Positions 36,906-45,076 of a DNA stretch of 64,000 nucleotides are shown in pieces. Origin of the DNA: Alphaproteobacteria bacterium (GTDB lineage Bacteria; Pseudomonadota; Alphaproteobacteria; CALKHQ01); NCBI GenBank assembly GCA_041396705.1, contig JAWKYB010000012.1, positions 131,079 through 195,078 of the forward strand. Direction: 5' to 3'. The position numbers were made by a program, and so were the translations under genes. Each line of letters begins with the position of its first letter. The first letter of the stretch is position 1. The notes beneath the pieces are model-generated. The model was given only the letters and a program-made list of their open reading frames with translations. It ran no database searches and had not been told where the DNA came from.

Positions 36906-38474
36906 TCAGGTCGACCCTTTAGCGTCCTTGCCCAGTTCCGGCAACGGGATAAGCAGGAAGGCGGGCACGTGGTCGCCGAAGCCCTGCAGCGCCTCGGGTT
37001 CGTCCTCGCCGCCGCGTGTCCGGCGCCGCGACTCGCCCTTGGCCGACCGGGGGCCGCCTTCGGACGCCTGACGGTCTTCGCCGCCCCGCCGCGATCGTTG
37101 CTCCGCGCCGCGCTGCGGCCGTTCCTCGGCCCCGCGCTGCGGCCGTTCCTCGCTCCCGCGCCGCGAGCGGCGACCTTCGGCCGGCGCCTCGTCGCGCCTG
37201 CGCGGCGCCTGCGACTTCTCTTCGCGCGGTGCGGCCTCCTTGGCCGCGTCGGCCTTGCCGCGCCGGCGGCGCCGGCTGGCCGGCGCCGGCGCTTCCAGCC
37301 CGACATCGGCCAGCGCCTCGCCGGCAGCGCTCATCGCCGGGATCGTGCGGCCGATCAGCTTCTCGATCGCCTGCACGTGCTTGGCGTCCGCGTCGCCGAC
37401 GATGGTCAGCGAACGGCCGCTGCGCCCGGCCCGCCCGGTGCGGCCGATGCGGTGGACATAGTCCTCGGCATTGACCGGGGCGTCGTAGTTGATGACGTGG
37501 CTGACCGCGGCGATGTCGAGCCCGCGGGCGGCGACGTCGCTGGCGACCAGCAGCTGGATCTCGCCGCGCTTGAAGGCGTCCAGCGTCGCCATGCGCGATT
37601 CCTGCGCCATGTCGCCGTGCAGCTCGCCGGCGTTGTAGCCGTGCCGCTTCAGCGAGCGGAAGACGACGCCGACGTCGCGCTTGCGGTTGCAGAACACCAG
37701 CCCGTTCTGGATGCTCTCGTTGTCGATCACGGCACGCAGCGCCGCCCGCTTCTCGCGGTCCCGGCCCTGATAGGGCACCAGGAACTGTTCGATGGTGGTG
37801 GCGGTCGAAGACGGCGGATCCACCGTGATCTCGCGCGGGTTGACCAGGAAGGAGTCGGCCAGGCGGCGGATCTCCGGCGGCATCGTCGCCGAGAAGAACA
37901 GCGTCTGCCGGCTCTTCGGCAGCTTCGAGACGATGCGCTCGATATCCGGGATGAAGCCCATGTCGAGCATGCGGTCGGCTTCGTCGATCACCAGCAGCTT
38001 GACCGCCGTCAGGATGACGCCGCCGCGCTCGGTGTGGTCCAGCAGCCGGCCCGGCGTCGCGATCAGCACGTCGACCCCGCGGTCCAGCTTCTTTTCCTGC
38101 TCGTCGAACGACACGCCGCCGATCAGCAGCGCGAAGGACAGCGACTGGTACTTGCCGTACTTGACGAAGTTCTCCGACACCTGCGCCGCCAGCTCGCGCG
38201 TCGGCTCCAGGATCAGCGAACGCGGCATGCGGGCGCGGGCCCGTCCCGAGCTCAGGATGTCGATCATCGGCAAGACGAACGAGGCGGTCTTGCCGGTGCC
38301 GGTCTGGGCACAGCCGAGCACGTCCCGCCCGATCAAGACTTGCGGGATGGCCTGGGCCTGGATCGGTGTTGGAGTCTGATACCCGGAATCGGCAACCGCG
38401 TTTACGACCGGCTCGCTCAATCCCAATGCGGCAAATGCCTCGGCATTCACTGGCGAATCATCAATCAGCGCCAA
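36906..38474 (-). CDS. DEAD-box RNA helicase, RhlE-like
   Basis: ATP-dependent RNA helicase of 522 residues. Motifs in order: Q-motif GYQTPTPIQAQ, AQTGTGKT (I), PTRELA (Ia), VIDEADRML (II), FSATMP (III), then HRIGRTGRAG (VI). A long Arg/Glu-rich tail with imperfect repeats (SRRGSEERPQRGAEERPQRG) follows the core and probably contacts RNA. No in-frame ATG precedes the core; the frame opens with TTG at 38474 (AAGGA just before it), which I take as the start. A strong promoter lies at 38505-38532. Confidence 0.88.
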   Translation of the reverse strand: MALIDDSPVNAEAFAALGLSEPVVNAVADSGYQTPTPIQAQAIPQVLIGRDVLGCAQTGTGKTASFVLPMIDILSSGRARARMPRSLILEPTRELAAQVSENFVKYGKYQSLSFALLIGGVSFDEQEKKLDRGVDVLIATPGRLLDHTERGGVILTAVKLLVIDEADRMLDMGFIPDIERIVSKLPKSRQTLFFSATMPPEIRRLADSFLVNPREITVDPPSSTATTIEQFLVPYQGRDREKRAALRAVIDNESIQNGLVFCNRKRDVGVVFRSLKRHGYNAGELHGDMAQESRMATLDAFKRGEIQLLVASDVAARGLDIAAVSHVINYDAPVNAEDYVHRIGRTGRAGRSGRSLTIVGDADAKHVQAIEKLIGRTIPAMSAAGEALADVGLEAPAPASRRRRRGKADAAKEAAPREEKSQAPRRRDEAPAEGRRSRRGSEERPQRGAEERPQRGAEQRSRRGGEDRQASEGGPRSAKGESRRRTRGGEDEPEALQGFGDHVPAFLLIPLPELGKDAKGST

Positions 38475-38504
38475 GTTCCTTCATGCTCGGTCGGAGGTCA
38501 GCGG

Positions 38505-38532
38505 ACTATAGGAGCAGGACCCTAACTGTCAA
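38505..38532 (-). promoter_or_regulatory. promoter of the DEAD-box helicase gene
   Basis: On the minus strand TTGACA (38532-38527), a 16-base spacer and TATAGT (38510-38505) make a near-consensus sigma-70 promoter. The -35 is part of a perfect 12-bp palindrome TGTCAATTGACA (38527-38538), which could also be an operator. The transcript would start about 25 bases before the TTG start. Confidence 0.6.
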
Positions 38533-38592
38533 TTGACACAGGACAGTCGGGCTATTTTGCCGTCGCCGAGTGTCTCTCGTCTTGCGTTCCGG

Positions 38593-40572
38593 TCAGACGT
38601 CCAGGTCTTCGGCCTCGGCGGCATGCTGCTGTATGTAGGCGAGGCGCAGCTCCGGTTTCCGGCCCATCAGACTTTCGACCAAGCCCGCCGTGCCGCCATA
38701 GGCGGCGGCGCGGGCTCCGTCGGACAGCGAGACCCTTAGCATGCTGCGGGTCTTCGGGTCCATCGTCGTCTCGCGCAGCTGGCGCGCCGGCATTTCGCCC
38801 AGCCCCTTGAACCGGCTGACCTCGACCTTGCCCTGGCCCTTGAACACCGCGCGCATCAGCTGCTCGCGGTGCGCATCGTCGCGGGCATAGTGCACCTCGC
38901 CGCCGCGCGAGAGGCGGTATAGCGGCGGCATGGCCAGGAAAAGATGGCCGTTGGCAATGAGTTGCGGCATCTCGCGGAAAAAGAACGTCATCAGCAGCGA
39001 GGCGATGTGGGCGCCGTCGACGTCGGCGTCGGTCATGATGACGACGCGCTCGTAGCGCAGGTTCTCGTCGCGATAGTGCTCGCGCCGGCCGCAGCCGAGC
39101 GCCTGCAGCAGGTCGGCCAGTTCCTGGTTCTGCTGCAGCTTTTCCAGGCTGGCGCTGGCGACGTTGAGGATCTTGCCGCGCAACGGCAGCACCGCCTGCG
39201 TCTCGCGGTCGCGCGCCTGCTTGGCCGAGCCGCCGGCGCTGTCGCCCTCAACCAGGAACAGCTCGGTGCCGGCGGCCGCGCCGCTGGCGCAGTCGGCCAG
39301 CTTGCCGGGCAGCCTGAGTTTGCGCGCCGTCGCGGTCTTGCGTTGCAGGTCCTTGGCCTGGCGGCGCGCCATCCGCTCCTCGGCCCGCGCCAGCACATGA
39401 GCCAGCAGCGCGCTGCCGGCGGCCGGGTCCTGCGCCACCCAGTGGTCGAAGTGATCCTTCAGCGCGGCGTCGACCAGCCGGGTCGCGCCCGGCATCGCCA
39501 GCCGCTCCTTGGTCTGGCCCTGGAACTGCGGGTCGACGATGAACAGCGACAGCATGGCGAAGGCGCCGTCGACCACGTCCTCGGCGGTGATCTGGCCGGC
39601 CGCCTTCTTGTTGCCGACCAGCTCGGCGTAGCCGCGCAGGCCGCGCGTCAGCGCGGTGCGCAGGCCCTGTTCATGGCTGCCGCCCTGCGGCGTCGGCACG
39701 GTGTTGCAATAGGCGCGCAGGCCGCCCTCCTGGTCCAGCGGCCAGGCCACCGCCCATTCGACCCGGCCCTGGCCGTCGGCCAGCTCGGCCTTGCCGGCGA
39801 AGGGCAGCGGCGTCACCTGCGGCCGGCCGCCCAGCGTGGCGGCGAGGAAATCGGCCAGGCCGCCGGGGAAGTGCAGCCGCGCCTCGGCCGGCGTCGTGTC
39901 GCCGTCGCGCAGCAGCTCCGGCGCGCACGACCAGCGGATCTCGACGCCGCGGTGCAGATAGGCCTTCGACCGTGCCATCTCGTAGAGCCGCGCCGGCCTC
40001 AGCCTGAGGTCGCCGAAGATCTGCGGGTCGGGCCGGAAGCGGACCAGGGTGCCGCGGCGGTTCGGCATCGGCCCGGCGTCGACCAGCGGGCCGGTCGGCA
40101 CGCCGCGCGCGAAGCCCTGGCGCCACAGCCGCTTGTCGCGCGCCACCTCGACCTCCAGCGCCTCGGCCAGCGCGTTCACCACCGAGACGCCGACGCCGTG
40201 CAGGCCGCCGGAGGTGGCATAGGCCTTGCCGGAGAACTTGCCGCCCGAATGCAGGGTGGTCAGCACCACCTCCAGCGCCGACTTCGACGGGAACTTCGGA
40301 TGCGGATCGACCGGAAAGCCGCGGCCGTTGTCGCGCACGCCGACCCAGCCGTCGCCGGCGAGCTCGACCGAGATGAAGCTGGCATGGCCCGCGATGACCT
40401 CGTCCATCGCGTTGTCCAGCAGCTCGGACACCAGGTGGTGCAGGGCGCGTTCGTCGGTGCCGCCGATGTACATGCCCGGCCGGCGGCGCACCGGCTCCAG
40501 CCCCTCCAGGACCTCGATGTCCTTGGCGCTGTAGCTGTCGGGCGTGGCCGCGGCGGTGAACAGGTCGCTCAT
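38593..40572 (-). CDS. parE: DNA topoisomerase IV subunit B
   Basis: ATPase subunit of topoisomerase IV, which decatenates daughter chromosomes. 659 residues. GHKL motifs: VSELLDNAMDEV, VRDNGRGFPVD and TSGGLHGVGVSVVNALAE. TOPRIM: LVEGDSAGGSAKQARDRETQAV and TDADVDGAHIASLL. The size and the QAVLPLRGKILNV region fit ParE rather than GyrB, which is longer. parC is not in the window. Downstream is the helicase gene, in the same orientation. Confidence 0.94.
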   Translation of the reverse strand: MSDLFTAAATPDSYSAKDIEVLEGLEPVRRRPGMYIGGTDERALHHLVSELLDNAMDEVIAGHASFISVELAGDGWVGVRDNGRGFPVDPHPKFPSKSALEVVLTTLHSGGKFSGKAYATSGGLHGVGVSVVNALAEALEVEVARDKRLWRQGFARGVPTGPLVDAGPMPNRRGTLVRFRPDPQIFGDLRLRPARLYEMARSKAYLHRGVEIRWSCAPELLRDGDTTPAEARLHFPGGLADFLAATLGGRPQVTPLPFAGKAELADGQGRVEWAVAWPLDQEGGLRAYCNTVPTPQGGSHEQGLRTALTRGLRGYAELVGNKKAAGQITAEDVVDGAFAMLSLFIVDPQFQGQTKERLAMPGATRLVDAALKDHFDHWVAQDPAAGSALLAHVLARAEERMARRQAKDLQRKTATARKLRLPGKLADCASGAAAGTELFLVEGDSAGGSAKQARDRETQAVLPLRGKILNVASASLEKLQQNQELADLLQALGCGRREHYRDENLRYERVVIMTDADVDGAHIASLLMTFFFREMPQLIANGHLFLAMPPLYRLSRGGEVHYARDDAHREQLMRAVFKGQGKVEVSRFKGLGEMPARQLRETTMDPKTRSMLRVSLSDGARAAAYGGTAGLVESLMGRKPELRLAYIQQHAAEAEDLDV

Positions 40573-40744
40573 GGCGGCGGACTATAGGGATGCGACTCCG
40601 CGCGATTCAAGGCAATCCGCCGCGCGCCGCCCCGCCGCCGCGCCATCCGGGCCGGGACAAGCCGGCGCGCCGACGCTATGAGCGGGGCGGACCCGCATCC
40701 GGCGCCGAGCCGATTCGGCGCGCAGAAACGGAGAACTCGCCGCG

Positions 40745-41158
40745 ATGGACGACACCGGACCTGAGGCCGCCGACGGCGCCGCGCCGCGCGGCACCCTTGC
40801 CACCCAGACCATCGCCATGCCGGCCGACACCAACCCGTCCGGCGACATCTTCGGCGGCTGGCTGCTGTCACAGATGGACCTGGCCGGCGCCGTGGTGGCC
40901 TGGGAGCGGGCGCGGGGCCGGGTGGCGACCGTAGCGATCGATTCGATGACCTTCCACCGCCCGGTCTTTGTCGGCGACGTGGTCAGCTGCCATGCCGAGA
41001 TCGTGCGGATCGGCCGGACCTCGATGGCGATCCGGGTCGAGGCCTGGTCGCACCATCGCGGCCACGGCGAGCGCCACCGCGTGACCCAGGGCGTGTTCAC
41101 CTATGTCGCCATCGGCGAGGACCGCAAGCCGCGGCCGATCGACGACGCTGCCGGCTGA
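40745..41158 (+). CDS. yciA: acyl-CoA thioesterase, YciA type (hotdog fold)
   Basis: A 137-residue hotdog thioesterase. The family motif TNPSGDIFGGWLLSQMDLAGA contains the catalytic Asp of the YciA/BACH group; VAIDSMTFHRPVFVGDVVSC follows. These enzymes hydrolyse a range of acyl-CoAs. It is divergent from parE with a 172-bp spacer that shows no clear promoter consensus. Confidence 0.88.
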   Translation: MDDTGPEAADGAAPRGTLATQTIAMPADTNPSGDIFGGWLLSQMDLAGAVVAWERARGRVATVAIDSMTFHRPVFVGDVVSCHAEIVRIGRTSMAIRVEAWSHHRGHGERHRVTQGVFTYVAIGEDRKPRPIDDAAG

Positions 41159-41248
41159 GCCGCTCACGCCGTCTCACCCAACGGTGACTGGCCTCGCCGG
41201 CCGCTGCCGCTACCCTGAGGCGGTTGCGGCAGCGCGGGAGACGAGGCG

Positions 41249-41623
41249 ATGCGAAGCAGGCTGGGCAGGGCGGCGATGGCGACGGGCCTGGCGCTGGCGG
41301 CGGGAGCGGCCGGTGCCGGCGAGGCCGACGTGGTCGACGTGGCGGTGACGCGTTCCGCCGACGGCAGCTACCGGTTCGATGTCACGGTCGCCCACGCCGA
41401 CGCGGGCTGGGATCACTATGCCGACCGCTGGGACGTGGTCGGCCCGGACGGCGCGGTGCTGGGCGAGCGCGTGCTGCTGCACCCGCACGAGACCGAGCAG
41501 CCGTTCACGCGGTCGCTGTCGGGCGTCGTCGTCCCGGACGGGGTGGACGCGGTGACCGTGCGCGCACACGACAGCGTGCACGGACTGGGCGGCGCCGAGA
41601 TGACGGTGGCGATCCCGCGTTAG
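41249..41623 (+). CDS. small exported protein of unknown function
   Basis: A 124-residue protein with a signal peptide (basic start, hydrophobic MATGLALAAGAAGAGEA) and a predicted all-beta mature part (DVVDVAVTRSADGSYRFDVTVAHADAGWDHYADRW, VVGPDGAVLG, AEMTVAIPR). The His/Asp/Trp-rich HADAGWDHYADRWDVV segment is distinctive; small proteins with this layout occur in other proteobacteria, but I cannot name a function. No gene partner is evident. It is convergent with the gene at 41642. Confidence 0.6.
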   Translation: MRSRLGRAAMATGLALAAGAAGAGEADVVDVAVTRSADGSYRFDVTVAHADAGWDHYADRWDVVGPDGAVLGERVLLHPHETEQPFTRSLSGVVVPDGVDAVTVRAHDSVHGLGGAEMTVAIPR

Positions 41624-41641
41624 CCCCGGCCGGCGCCGGCG

Positions 41642-42331
41642 CTAGTTGGCCGGCGCCACCGTGTCCTGCGCGGATTCCTGGCGCAGGCCCTTCCAGAAGC
41701 CGGAGCCGCCGTTCGACGAGGCCTGCAGGTCGCCTTCGTACAGGTTGAAGTCGTTCACCGCCATCACCCCGGTGCCCCAGAAGAACAGGCCCGACTTGCC
41801 GGCGCGCAGGTCGCCGTCGCCGTAGGAGCCGACCGAGGTGCCGTCGATCAGGATGTCCATGCCGTCGGCGGTCTCGATCATCGTGATCTCGGCCCGCGAC
41901 GGATCGGCGGTCGCGCCGCCGACCGACATCACCGACGATGCGTCGCCGGTGCGGGTGTCGATCTTCCAGACGCCGATGTTGCCGCCGGGCTCCAGCATCA
42001 CCACCAGATAGGGGCCCGCCTCTTCCTGCCGGCAGCAGAACAGCCCGACCGCCGAGGTCGGGTCGCTGGCGATCAGCTCGGCGTCGACGGTCAGCGACAG
42101 CTGGGCGTCCAGGTCGTTGAAGGCGATGTAGTAGATGGCGGTGTCGCTGACCGCGTTCGAGATGATGAACCGGTCGGCCGAACGATAGCCGTACCAGTCG
42201 CCGTCGAGGCCGGTCAGCGTGTTGAGGTCGGCGAAGGTGAACACAGGCTCGATCGCCTGGGCGGGCAGCGCCGCCGCCACCGCAAGTGCGCTGGCCAAGC
42301 CAGCCAATCCTTTCGCCACGACACCGGTCAT
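41642..42331 (-). CDS. exported protein of unknown function
   Basis: A 229-residue secreted protein. ATG at 42331 follows AGGAG. Signal peptide: VVAKGLAGLASALAVAAALPAQA. The mature part looks like a beta-sandwich: DWYGYRSADRFIISNAVSDT, VGLFCCRQEEAGPYLVVML, MIETADGMDILIDGTSVGSY and KSGLFFWGTGVMAVNDFNLYEG. This pattern resembles laminin-G/concanavalin-like DUF1080-type domains, a weak similarity. It contains two adjacent Cys and no catalytic signature that I recognise. Confidence 0.6.
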   Translation of the reverse strand: MTGVVAKGLAGLASALAVAAALPAQAIEPVFTFADLNTLTGLDGDWYGYRSADRFIISNAVSDTAIYYIAFNDLDAQLSLTVDAELIASDPTSAVGLFCCRQEEAGPYLVVMLEPGGNIGVWKIDTRTGDASSVMSVGGATADPSRAEITMIETADGMDILIDGTSVGSYGDGDLRAGKSGLFFWGTGVMAVNDFNLYEGDLQASSNGGSGFWKGLRQESAQDTVAPAN

Positions 42332-42500
42332 GCTCTCGCTCCTACCTGCCCGTTTGCTTTGCGTTAACCATACCGGCGGCTCCGGACAGCGACAATGTCC
42401 AAACCGCAACCCGCTCATTACAATTGATAATCCGCCCGCGACCGTGGCAATGGCCACAGCCGGCGGCGGCGGGACCGCTGCGCGCGGCCTTTGAAAGACG

Positions 42501-42528
42501 AAGGCCCCGCCGGATCGCGCCGGCGGGG
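42501..42528 (-). terminator. rho-independent terminator of glnA
   Basis: GGCCCCGCCGG and CCGGCGGGGCC, separated by 6 bases, form an 11-bp perfect stem 26 bases after the glnA stop. On the minus strand it is followed by ttcgtctttc, a weak T-rich tail. Confidence 0.7.
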
Positions 42529-42554
42529 CCTGCTGGCGGCCGCTGCGCGACCGG

Positions 42555-43964
42555 TCAGTTCGAGTAGTACATCTGGTACTCGATCGGGTGCGGCGCCTGC
42601 ATGAAGGCGACCACCTCCTCCGACTTCAGGTCGATGTAGCTGTCGATCATGTCGTTGGTGAACACGTCGCCCTTGGTCAGGAAGGCGCGGTCGGCGTCGA
42701 GCGCGTCCAGCGCCTCGCGCAGCGACGAGCACACGGTCGGCACGCCGGCCAGTTCCTCCGGCGGCAGGTCGTACAGGTCCTTGTCCATCGCCTCGCCGGG
42801 GTGGATCTTGTTCTGGATGCCGTCCAGCCCGGCCATCAGCATCGCGGCGAAGCCGAGATAGGGGTTGCCGGCCGGATCCGGGAAGCGGACCTCGACGCGC
42901 TTGCCCTTCGGGCTGGCCGCCCACGGAATGCGGCACGAGGCCGAGCGGTTGCGCGCCGAATAGGCCAGCAGCACCGGCGCCTCGAAGCCCGGCACCAGCC
43001 GCTTGTAGCTGTTGGTGGTCGAGTTGGTGAAGGCGTTGATCGCGCGGGCGTGCTTGATGATGCCGCCGATGTAGTACAGCGCGGTGTCGCTGAGGTCGGC
43101 ATAGCCGGACCCGGCGAAGGTCGGCTTGCCTTCCTTCCAGATCGACTGGTGCACGTGCATGCCGCTGCCGTTGTCGCCGAACACCGGCTTGGCCATGAAG
43201 GTGGCCGACTTGCCGTAGGAGTGGGCGACCATGTGGACGCAGTATTTGTAGATCTGCATGCCGTCGGCGCACTTCACCAGCGGGCCGAAGGTGGTGCCCA
43301 GCTCATGCTGCGACGGCGCCACCTCGTGGTGGTGCTTCTCGACCACCAGGCCCATCTCGTGCATCGCCGACAGCATCTCGGCGCGCATGTCCATGCCGCT
43401 GTCGACCGGCGGCACCGGGAAGTAGCCGCCCTTGGTCTTCGGCCGGTGGCCGACGTTGCCCTCGTCGAAGACGCGGCCGGTGTTGTACGGGCCTTCCTCG
43501 CTGTCGATGGCATAGAAGGTGTGGTTCTGCGCGACCTGGTAGCGGACGTCGTCGAACACGAAGAACTCGGCCTCGGGGCCGAAATAGGCGGTGTCGCCGA
43601 GGCCGGTGGTCCCCAGATAGGCCTCGGCCTTGAGGGCGATGCTGCGCGGGTCGCGCTCATAGGGCTGGCCGGAGATCGGGTCGAGCACGTCGCAGAACAG
43701 GATCAGGCTGGGCTGGGCCGAGAACGGGTCCATCACCGCGGTCGACAGGTCGGGCTTCAGCCGCATGTCGGACTCGTTGATCGCCTTCCAGCCGGCGATC
43801 GACGAGCCGTCGAACATGATGCCTTCCTCGAGCATGTCCTCGTCGACGGTGTCGATCCACTGGGCGGTGTGCTGCCACTTGCCGCGCGGGTCGGTGAAGC
43901 GGAAGTCGACGAACTTCACGTCGTTCTCTTCCATGAGTTTCTTGACTGATGCTGCGTCCGACAT
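42555..43964 (-). CDS. glnA: glutamine synthetase, type I
   Basis: Condenses ammonia and glutamate to glutamine; the main entry point of nitrogen. 469 residues from ATG 43964 (GGGGGAA upstream). Signatures: FDGSSIAGWKAINESDM, the ATP-binding KPVFGDNGSGMHVHQSIWK, and the adenylylation tyrosine in NKIHPGEAMDKDLYDLPPEE. So its activity is probably controlled by adenylylation through PII (GlnB). It follows glnB by 130 bp and probably shares its NtrC/sigma-54-controlled transcript. Confidence 0.96.
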   Translation of the reverse strand: MSDAASVKKLMEENDVKFVDFRFTDPRGKWQHTAQWIDTVDEDMLEEGIMFDGSSIAGWKAINESDMRLKPDLSTAVMDPFSAQPSLILFCDVLDPISGQPYERDPRSIALKAEAYLGTTGLGDTAYFGPEAEFFVFDDVRYQVAQNHTFYAIDSEEGPYNTGRVFDEGNVGHRPKTKGGYFPVPPVDSGMDMRAEMLSAMHEMGLVVEKHHHEVAPSQHELGTTFGPLVKCADGMQIYKYCVHMVAHSYGKSATFMAKPVFGDNGSGMHVHQSIWKEGKPTFAGSGYADLSDTALYYIGGIIKHARAINAFTNSTTNSYKRLVPGFEAPVLLAYSARNRSASCRIPWAASPKGKRVEVRFPDPAGNPYLGFAAMLMAGLDGIQNKIHPGEAMDKDLYDLPPEELAGVPTVCSSLREALDALDADRAFLTKGDVFTNDMIDSYIDLKSEEVVAFMQAPHPIEYQMYYSN

Positions 43965-44094
43965 GGTTCCCCCATGGGTCTGTTGATCGGTTGTCGTTAC
44001 ACGTGCGGCCGGCTCGGCGCCATGCTCGGCCCGGTCCCATTCAAACTGCGCGCCAACCCGGCGCCGCGGCACACCGCGGCCGGTGAAGGCCGGG

Positions 44095-44433
44095 TCAGAT
44101 GGCGCTGGCCCCGGTCTCGCCGGTGCGGATGCGGATTGCCTGTTCGATAGGCACGACGAAGATCTTGCCGTCGCCGATCTTGCCGGTGTGCGCTGCCTTC
44201 TGGATGGTCTCGATCGCGCGGTCGACCTGGGAATCCTCCAGCACGATCTCGATCTTCACCTTGGGCAGGAAATCGACCACGTACTCGGCGCCGCGGTAGA
44301 GCTCGGTATGGCCCTTCTGGCGGCCGAATCCCTTGGCCTCCAGCACGGTGATGCCGCTGAGGCCGATCTCGCTCAGCGCTTCCTTCACTTCCTCGAGCTT
44401 GAACGGCTTGATGATGGCTTCGATCTTCTTCAT
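44095..44433 (-). CDS. glnB: nitrogen regulatory protein PII
   Basis: Trimeric nitrogen-status sensor of 112 residues that binds ATP/ADP and 2-oxoglutarate and controls NtrB and the adenylyltransferase. Start MKKIEAIIKPFKLEEVKEAL at 44433. The uridylylation Tyr51 is in the T-loop GHTELYRGAEY, and the PII signature ends in GKIGDGKIFVVPIEQAIRIRTGE. It is located directly ahead of glnA. Upstream are a sigma-54 promoter and an NtrC-like palindrome, so nitrogen starvation should induce it through the ntr system in the same window. Confidence 0.96.
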   Translation of the reverse strand: MKKIEAIIKPFKLEEVKEALSEIGLSGITVLEAKGFGRQKGHTELYRGAEYVVDFLPKVKIEIVLEDSQVDRAIETIQKAAHTGKIGDGKIFVVPIEQAIRIRTGETGASAI

Positions 44434-44496
44434 GACCCTCGACGTTTCCTCTCCATGGCGCGCGGGGACGTGGCGGCGCCTGCTCGGCGGGCCGCG

Positions 44497-44513
44497 AAGC
44501 ATGCACCATGCCA
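44497..44513 (-). promoter_or_regulatory. sigma-54 promoter (-24/-12) of glnB
   Basis: The minus strand reads TGGCATGGTGCATGCTT, with the invariant GG (-24) and GC (-12) 10 bases apart, near the TGGCAC-N5-TTGC consensus. The transcript would begin at about 44487 and give a leader of about 54 bases before glnB. An NtrC-type palindrome stands 64-80 bases upstream. Confidence 0.6.
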
Positions 44514-44576
44514 CTCTGCGCGGACCCCGCGACCGCAACCGGCCGGCGGCCGGTTGATCGAAACGCGGGCAATGAC

Positions 44577-44593
44577 TGCATAATAATTATGCA
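44577..44593. promoter_or_regulatory. candidate NtrC-binding site upstream of glnB
   Basis: TGCATAATAATTATGCA is a perfect 17-bp palindrome. Outer half-sites TGCA...TGCA and the 17-bp length match the format of enteric NtrC sites (TGCACC-N5-GGTGCA), although the inner bases are AT. It lies 64 bases upstream of the sigma-54 element, a normal activator distance. NtrC binding is inferred. Confidence 0.5.
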
Positions 44594-44602
44594 TTTGACC
44601 AG

Positions 44603-45076
44603 TCATTGTTCAGCGGCGCCGTCCGCGGTCTCCGGCGCCGGCAGGTCGAACGCGCCGTCCGCGATGCGCTGCGTGACGGCGCGGCACGCGTCCTGGTCCG
44701 GCACCTGCTGCTCGGCGAGCGGCATGGCATAGGCCTCCACCGCCATCTCCTCGTCCGGCGTCAGCGCACCGCCATCCGCCAGCCGCGCGTGCAACACCGC
44801 CAGCGCCGGCTGGTTGCGGACCAGGAACTCGGCGACCGCCTCGATCATCGCGTCGTCGCGGCCGAAGCGGTCGGCGCAGACCTTGGCCATCGCCACCGGC
44901 ATCACGCCGGCCAGCAGGCGATCTGCGGCATCCTTGCCGATCCGCGCCTCGACCGCGCGGTAGTCGGCCTCGCTGGTGTCGCGCAGGAACAGGACGTAGA
45001 CGACGGCGGCGACGGCGGCCAGCAGCGCCAGCCAGATCAGGGAGCCGCGGCTCGAGCGGCCGGCTTGGATCGCCAT
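44603..45076 (-). CDS. membrane-anchored protein of unknown function
   Basis: A 157-residue protein with one N-terminal membrane segment (SLIWLALLAAVAAVVYVLFL, about residues 12-31) and a helical soluble domain (YRAVEARIGKDAADRLLAGVM, CADRFGRDDAMIEAVAEFLV, MAVEAYAMPLAEQQVPDQDAC). Two cysteines flank the soluble part. It begins immediately after the aminotransferase stop codon (45077), so the two are very likely cotranscribed. No family is recognised. Confidence 0.55.
   Translation of the reverse strand: MAIQAGRSSRGSLIWLALLAAVAAVVYVLFLRDTSEADYRAVEARIGKDAADRLLAGVMPVAMAKVCADRFGRDDAMIEAVAEFLVRNQPALAVLHARLADGGALTPDEEMAVEAYAMPLAEQQVPDQDACRAVTQRIADGAFDLPAPETADGAAEQ

Noticed and set aside
44040..44060. 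A second sigma-54-like element upstream of glnA (ttggcgcgcagtttgaa)
   Set aside because: The -12 GC is replaced by GA, so the invariant pair is missing; the glnB promoter is much better.
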